From Desulfobacteraceae bacterium (GTDB lineage: Bacteria > Desulfobacterota > Desulfobacteria > Desulfobacterales > UBA11574): a stretch of DNA of 7,003 bases. The position numbers and the translations under genes are program-made. Positions 1 to 6,800 of this stretch are shown here, in pieces. The DNA lies in contig DNGT01000148.1 in NCBI GenBank assembly GCA_003486165.1, positions 10,376-17,378 on the forward strand. The letters run 5' to 3'. The notes beneath the pieces are model-generated. The model made no database searches. It was not told the origin of the DNA and saw only the letters and a program-made list of their open reading frames with translations. How positions within the stretch are numbered: the stretch's first letter is position 1; every line of letters begins with the position of its first letter.

Positions 1-243
1 GATTTAAGGAAGAAAATCAAACACACATTTGAACAGAGAAATGTGCACGGCTGCAGAGGTTGTTGTGCATTTCGACAAAGGATGTGAAACTGAAAATAGA
101 AATGCTTTTGCTTCTTTAAGGTCAGAGGAATAGGGTCGAAGAATGACGGGCGGTTGCCCAAAGCAATCTAAAAATTAGACTTAGAATTTGTTTTTGGCAA
201 CAATACGTCAAGATGTAACCTGAAAGCACTATTGGGGTTCATA
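1..243. other. Non-coding stretch with no supported gene
   Basis: No reading frame here has a credible start, ribosome site and recognisable product. The minus strand is free of stops from 167 to 1 in one frame but has no ATG, and the plus strand has only a 30-codon frame at 41-133. The composition is moderately AT-rich. Apart from the inverted repeat at 153-201, nothing is recognised; a decayed mobile element cannot be excluded. Confidence 0.5.
153..201. repeat. Imperfect inverted repeat downstream of the small gene
   Basis: Arms at 153-166 (GTTGCCCAAAGCAA) and 188-201 (TTGTTTTTGGCAAC) pair over 14 positions. There are 12 Watson-Crick pairs, one mismatch and one G-T pair, enclosing a loop of 21 bases. 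Neither side has a T-run directly after the stem, so it is not a convincing intrinsic terminator. A smaller GGGC-GGTT-GCCC hairpin (148-159) overlaps its left arm. It could be an mRNA end structure or a mobile-element remnant. Confidence 0.4.
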
Positions 244-525
244 CTATGCAATAATTAATATAATTGTTAAAATCCAAATTATTGGTATGCTTATCTTCAA
301 TGATGTTACACTTAGAAAATGAAACAGAGTGCCTGAAAGAATTATTGTACAAACGAAGGACAGTATATTTTTTATTATAAAATCAAAATTTTCTTTTGAA
401 TCGCCAAAGATTCTTTTCACAATAAATACGATAAATATAAAAATAGTCCAAAACAACAATATCTTCAATATATATCCTGGCTCTTTTTCTTTATCTGTTT
501 TCGTTTTTTGGATTACTTGTCGCAT
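244..525 (-). CDS. Small three-TM membrane protein, candidate immunity protein
   Basis: This 93-residue protein starts at ATG 525-523 and ends with TAG at 246-244. Its first 13 bases overlap the end of the RHS gene in another frame, which suggests translational coupling; the upstream sequence has only a weak Shine-Dalgarno-like GGA. A charged N-terminus rich in Lys, Asp and Glu (1-17) precedes hydrophobic segments at about 18-36, 53-73 and 78-93. The last segment runs directly to the stop. Bases 241-540 are about 26% GC by hand count, far below the RHS body. Position straight after an RHS C-terminal domain, overlap and small size are typical of immunity genes. A membrane location would suit an effector that acts at or across the inner membrane. 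I do not recognise the family. It could instead be an unrelated small membrane protein or a C-terminally shortened one. Confidence 0.72.
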   Translation of the reverse strand: MRQVIQKTKTDKEKEPGYILKILLFWTIFIFIVFIVKRIFGDSKENFDFIIKNILSFVCTIILSGTLFHFLSVTSLKISIPIIWILTIILIIA

Positions 526-815
526 GGCACAGCTTTTATTTCCGTGTCATTAATTGTTGTTGAGATTGTATCTATTATTAATGGTATTTGAATGTTTGAA
601 TTACTATCTTCCGGATAGTGCGTTTTTTCCCATTGATAAATTAAAAAAGATTCGTCACCGATTCCTGCCTCTTTGGGATTTAGAAAGTCAAAAACTAAAA
701 TACCAGAGACAGAGGTTGGAATTGATAAACCTTTTTCAATTATTGGTGCGATTACATCTCCTCCACGGATGTTCTTTTTAATAAAGTTTCTTATTGGTAT
801 AAGAATCCCGCCTTT
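513..815 (-). other. Variable C-terminal (putative effector) domain of the RHS protein
   Basis: About 100 residues follow the DPDGL motif, beginning KGGILIPIRNF. The first part is basic (FIKKNIRGG). A hydrophobic stretch follows (IPTSVSGILVFDFL), then an acidic/polar region (NPKEAGIGDE, HYPEDSNSN) and a tail rich in Ile and Thr that ends in PCDK. In RHS proteins this position carries the toxin. I see no clear nuclease, deaminase, ADP-ribosyltransferase or HNH/GHH motif. GC falls to about 34% over 541-840, against about 51% over 841-1020, which supports a separately acquired module. The stretch GILVFDFLNPKEAGIGDE resembles a linker that often follows the core, so the real effector may be only the last 50 or so residues, or this may be a shortened remnant. 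Confidence 0.6.
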
Positions 816-3800
816 TAAGCCATCTGGGTCAATCAAATTAATAGGATTATTTAAACAATATCCGTATAGGTCGGTATCGCCTCCGGCGAAGAGTATCGGA
901 TCTTTCGCGGTCCACCTGCCTGTATCGGGGTCATAGTCTCTGAGTCCAAATCGAACTAGTCCCGCATCCCTGTCATGCAGCCCTCCGGCAAATCCAAACG
1001 GAACTTCAAAAGCCGGATCAGTGTCATCAATGATATTCCCAAAGGAATCGTAGTCTATCCTTTTTATCATATTTCCCGATGCATCGGCAACAATTCTTAT
1101 AGAACCCACCTGATCATAGGTGAGATAATAAGTGGAACCGCCTTTGGTCATGGCCACCGGCATGCGTCCGTCGACGTATTCAAAGCGCATGAGGAGGCTG
1201 TCAGAACCGTCATAAACTGCCAGTAACCGAGTCAGTCCCTGCCAGAGGTATTTCTCGGTGATGGTACCATTGACTTTCTTGGTAATGCGGCGGCCAAGTG
1301 GATCATGTATATATTCAATGATCCGACCGTCAGGGAGCGTCACGCTCAAAAGCTCCCCTCGGGAAGAATAGTCATAAGTGGTAACATCTGATCCGTCGGT
1401 CTTGGCCGCTAAAAATCCGTCCAGATTATAAGAATAAATTACGGAGTCTGCAGTTAACAAATGATCTTCGTCATCGTAGGAAGAATTCCTTCCGGTAATC
1501 CCCCGCAATGCATTCATTTCATAAATTCGGGTGCCGTTGACATCATACTGATATTCTTCAACCAGGGTGCTGTCTTTGTTCACAGTCAAAAGCCGGCCCA
1601 TGGCATCATAGGCGTAAATGTAATTTGAAGTTGAGCCGCCGACAGTTTCTGATTTGTTTGTAATTTGACCATTATTGTTACGAGCAAGATTCCATGACGT
1701 AATACTCTGCCCGCTAACGCTATAGACTTCATCCGATACCTCTCCATAACCGTTAAACATACGATTCAAGTTCAGTGATCCACCTGTCACCGCTTCCGGC
1801 AGGCCGTTTCCGGCATTGCGAGAAATCGTAAAGCTTCCAGCGTCGATCAACAGACCGTCATTATCGTAAGTGTAGCTTTCGGTCACACCGGCATAGGTTA
1901 GAGCGGTGAGATTAAAATCATCGTTATAGGTGTAGCCAAGGGACTGGTTTAACATACCGCTCAAGGTTTCGGACGTTACGAGCTTTCCGTCATAGCCGTA
2001 GGTGATCGAATCCGTTCCCTTTTTGATCGATCCTACCTTGGTGCCGCAAAGATAGGTAAAATCGATATTCCCCTCCGGGGTCTGGATCTGCTCCAATCTG
2101 CCGTTGTTATAGATGTCGTTGATCTGATTTCCGGAAGGACAGTTGGTTTGTTTCAGTCTTCGGTCCTTGTCATACACATAACTGTAACTGCCGCTTAAAG
2201 GCGTCTGGTATGAACTGTTCAGGTTGACCTTGCTATACCCAAAACCGTGATCGATGGTCGATGGATTCGTCAGCACAGTCATGTTGCCGTTTTTGTCGTA
2301 AGTAAACCCAATAGAACTTCCATCCGGTTTGCTGATACCGGTTGTACGACCTATAGGATCGTGGGTGTACGTGGTAGTATATCCTCCGGGATCGGTAACG
2401 GATTCGAGGAAACCTTGCGCAGTGTAGGTAAAGGCGGTTTGCTGGGAATTGGTTGTGACCGATGTCAACCTGCCTTTGGCGTCATACCCGTATGATGTAT
2501 CATAAAGACCGGGGATGCTCATATTTTCTGTCGATAGAGTCGAACGATCATAATTCAAAGTTATCGTTCTTCCTTCAGGTGATGCCACTGTCTTTTGGGA
2601 CAGAAGAGTATTGTGTACAATTTTTGTGATCTTTCCGTTAAAAGTCACTCTTTCGGTGATCAGATCCGGCGTACCTTCACCGTTTGTATCCTGGTAAATC
2701 TTACTTTTTGTTGTCACCTTTTGAAGGTCATCAGGCGTGCTTTCTCTTATTTCCTTAATATATTTTAATTTGTATTGATTATCGATTCCGTAGAGGAATT
2801 CAAGGTCCATACCGCAGGGGAGAACTTTGGTAACGATCATCCCGTCTGCAGACCGGGTAAACAATGTCTCGGCCCCTGTAGGATCTGTGATAGTGGACGT
2901 ATAGGTCTCCATGGGATCGGTATGGTCTGTATACGAGATGACATTCCCTTCGCCAGTTTTTACTTCTGTAAGTATATCACCATTTTCATATACGTTCCTT
3001 GTGTAATTCCAATGACCTCCTTCTTCGTCAGATACATCCGATAGCTGTCCAGTAGTGCTGAATGTATGATCAAAATGATTTCCTTCAGGTTCGAACTCAG
3101 TTGTCATCAGTCCGTCAGAGGTGTACTCAAAACTGTAGATACTCCCATCCGGATAGATGATGCGGGTGAGATGGTTGTCGGCATCTATGGATAGCAGGGT
3201 CGTAAGCCCATCGGGAGAGGTAATTGAAGTAGGCATACCGCTGCTGTCCCGATTGATTGTGGTCTGGTTGCCAAACTGATCGATAACTGAGATCAGATTT
3301 TGATTTTTATCATAACTGAATTCATACAAAGTTATACCAGTATCAAGGTCTATCGTTGCATCATGTAGGCCGGACTTATTCATGATATATCCCACTCTCT
3401 TTTCACCAAAGACAACATGACCACTAGTTATGTACTCAGATAAGACTGAAGGGAAAGATATTTTTTTGATGTTATGATAATCGAAATCGGCGATGTAAAG
3501 GTTGTCCAAAGGATCCAAACAAACTCCAAACGTACAAATACCATAGGGATTCCCGGCCACAGTGGCGATGATACCGTTTGTATGCACTTTGCGAACACGA
3601 TTGTTGAAAGTATCTGCAATGTAAAGGTTTCCTGTAGAATCCAAGGCAATACCATATGGTTGAGAAAGTCTTGCCTGAGTAGCAAGGCCGCCGTCACCGC
3701 CGTATTCCCCAAGATAAGAGCCGGAAGGGCCGCTGCCTGCCACCGTGGTTATAATACCACTTGCATCGACCTTCCGAATACGGTGGTTATAGCTGTCTGA

Positions 3801-6800
3801 AAAATAAAGATTTCCTGTAGAATCCACAGCCACATCACGAGGATGATCAATTTGGGCTTCGACGGCAAAACCTCCATCGCCGGTGAAGCCAGGGGTTCCA
3901 TTGCCGGCTACGGTAGTTATGATGCCATTTGTATTGACCATTCGAATGCGGTGATTATCTGTATCTGCTATGTACAGATTACCTGAGGTATCCATTGTAA
4001 TTCCATATGGATCATTCAGAAGGGCATCTGTGGCAGGAATGCCATCACCGTTGTACCCGGCTGGCCCTTTGCCGGCAGCAGTGGTGATGATGCCGTCTGT
4101 ATTGACTTTTCGAATGCGGCAAGAAGAGGTAAGGTATAGGTTGCCTGCGGCATCTACGACAGAACTGGTTGGAAAAGATAATCTGGCATCTGTGGCTGGA
4201 ATACCGTCACCAGAATCGTTGCCACCTCCGGCCACAGTGGTGATGGTGCCGTCTGTATCGACTTTCTGAATACGGTTATTGCTTGTGTCCGATATATAAA
4301 GGTCGCCTGAGGCATCCATGTTAACCCCTGTAGGGTATAAGAGCCCGCCTGCCACTACCTTGAATAAATTTTTTACATTTACATTATCATTGATTGCCGA
4401 TCCGTCCCCTTTGTAAAGTGTGGTGGAATTAATAAGGTTAAGGTAATGGTGAGAAGACAAGGTCCAGCCTTGGGCAATGGTTCCGATCTTCTCTCGGTTG
4501 GGGCTTTGTATTACAAGGTTGCTGTGCTTCCAGGTGGTTACATCCTTCCTGCCCCGGATTCCTGTAATATCATCCCCGGCTTGAGCAAATGCCTGCTCAA
4601 ATTCATCCGAAGCACTATACATTACAATATCGTAAGTAAAACCAATACTTACATAAGCAGTAGGATTAGCAACCTCTCTTCCTAAAAAGTCAAGCCCATC
4701 CCAGCCAAAGTCTGCCTTCTGGTTGGGAAGCGAATCAAAAGTCTTTTCAAATGTTCTACCTGCAACTTGTACCCTGACGATGATTCTTTTAAGGCTGCCG
4801 GGAATAAAATCGCCACTTGCCGGGATAGAAATCCCATTAACGTAGCCCGGGACTCTGTTGCTTGCATAGTGCATTGTCATATCAGCACCAGGGATGGGAA
4901 TATCTTCATGAAAAATACGCCCTCTCTCATCTACGAAAGATCCTATCCGTCTTTGACAGTCTTCGACACATTTCTGGTCTACTTTTGGCGGCCCTTCAGG
5001 GTTTGGAGGTATGGCATCTGCGGGCGGACCATAAGGCCAGTTGTGGTCCCAAGGAGTAAAATGGGTTACAGCCACTCTCCAAAAAGTGGAATCTGGAGGG
5101 TATTTTGCCGAATCATCCAAACCCTTCACCTCATCGTTGAATGATCCGTTGCTATTAAGGTCGTCGGGCTGATTATTCCCATTGGCATCCAAGGCATCCA
5201 CAATGTCGTCGGCATCCGTATCGAGTAGTTTCACCACCAGACCATTATCCGAGGGTACCCAAACACCCCGGTCCCGATCGTAGTACCCAACAGGAACGAT
5301 TTCCCCCACATCAAACCCAAGAAAATTATCCACCCAGGTGATGACCGGTTTCTCAAATCGAACCCTTTGCGCGCCATCCGCGCTAAATTCTGCACAATAT
5401 GTATATGCAGACGTTGGAGGTAAAATGGCCGGCATGGACTCAGGAGTGGTATACTCAGTGGCACGGGTGGTGATGGTGGTCAGTTCCTGTACATCGTTGC
5501 CGTTTTCATCCATCAGATAGGCATGATTGTCTCCGGTAAATACCATGGTCGCAGACCGGCTGCCGAATTCGTCAGAGACTTGTGTACTCTGATGTGTCAC
5601 CACCGTGTTCGGGTTGCCGTTAAAGGTAACGGTGGTGGATAGCGGGTCTTGGGCAATCATCTGGATAGTCTCTGCAATGGCTGTGTCGTTCCAGGGCACA
5701 TAGACTTTCCGATGGGCGGTGATAAATCCATCCTTTTGATAGACAACGGTTAACGTCGTTCCACCTTCAATCGGTAGAGAAAATCGACCCTGTGCATCGG
5801 TCGGCACCGTGCCGTATTCCGGATGATCGTGCAGCGTCACCGAAACATCCGATATGGGAGAATCGCCAATGGAACGAACCAGGCCGGTGATCAAAGAAAA
5901 CCGTTTAGAATCATATTCTGCAATAGTAGCATCGATTGGAATCAGATCTTCATATTGTTTGCCGAAAGACCCTTCCGGCAGAGGTGCTGGATTGCCCGTC
6001 ACCTGGATCTTTGCTTGTGCACTGTTTGAGCCGGTGACACCGGTCACCGTGATGGTGTAGGTGGTGGTATGGTCCGGTGAAACCGTGGTCGAACCATTCA
6101 CCGGTACGCTGCCGACACCGTTGTCGATAAAGGCGCTTTGTCCTCTTTGAGAGTTCCAGGTCAGGGTGATCGATTCACCCTGAGGAATGCCGGCCGAAGC
6201 CGGGGTTATGGTGACGGTCGGGGGTGCATTGGGATCGGTCACGAAGATGGTGACGTCAGCCGAGGCCGTTCCTCCTGGGCCAATGGCGGTAATGGTGTAT
6301 GCGGTGCTTTCCGTGGGTGAAACGGAAATAGAACCATTCACATCAACCGATCCGATGCCTGGGTCGATCACACAGGTATCCGCATGGGTGGAATTCCAGG
6401 TAAGGGTGGAGGATTCACCCAAAAGAATAGCTTCCGGATCGGCACTGATGCTCATAGTGGGTAAAGGTTGATTAACGGAAACAGTGACGCTTTCAATGGT
6501 TGTTCCGCCTGGAGCAACAGCGGTGAGCGTGTAAGTCGTGGCCTCGGTTGGAAAGACCTCATAAGACCCGCTTGGATCAACACTCCCGATACCCGGGTCG
6601 ATGCTGATATTGTGGGCATCGAAAACGTTCCAGGTCAAGGTGCTGGATTCTCCCAGCGAAATGGTCTGCGGATCTGCTGAGAAGGAGACTTCCGGAGGCA
6701 GAGAAGGGGTTCCTCCTGCATTGATCGTTATCGTTATCGAAGCTCCGGGGGTTCCCCTGAGGAAAACAGTGATAAAGTTAATGGATCGTAAGGCTATATC

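Noticed and set aside
41..133. Plus-strand 30-codon reading frame starting at ATG 41
   Set aside because: It is short, has no clear ribosome site or family resemblance, and lies in a stretch with no other coding signal.
1..167. Minus-strand stop-free stretch that reaches the window edge
   Set aside because: It has no ATG and follows directly after a TAG, and the translation resembles no protein I know. Absence of stops over 55 codons is not enough.
153..201. Integron attC site or intrinsic terminator at the inverted repeat
   Set aside because: The arm ends do not fit the GTTRRRY/RYYYAAC core sites, and no T-run follows the stem on either strand.
603..631. A-rich run (GGGAAAAAAC on the minus strand) followed by a 6-bp stem, like a frameshift site
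   Set aside because: The heptamer is out of phase with the RHS frame, the spacer to the stem is only about 2 bases, and both alternative frames end within a few codons.
244..815. Tox-GHH, HNH or other known nuclease toxin in the C-terminal domain
   Set aside because: The domain lacks the His/Asn catalytic patterns. It has a single His (in THYPED), not in a nuclease motif.
3474..5144. Long open frames opposite or overlapping the RHS gene, for example plus-strand frames near 3474-3800 and 4767-5144
   Set aside because: They are shadows of the RHS frame. Their translations show no domain, and the repeat structure of the RHS frame explains the lack of stops.
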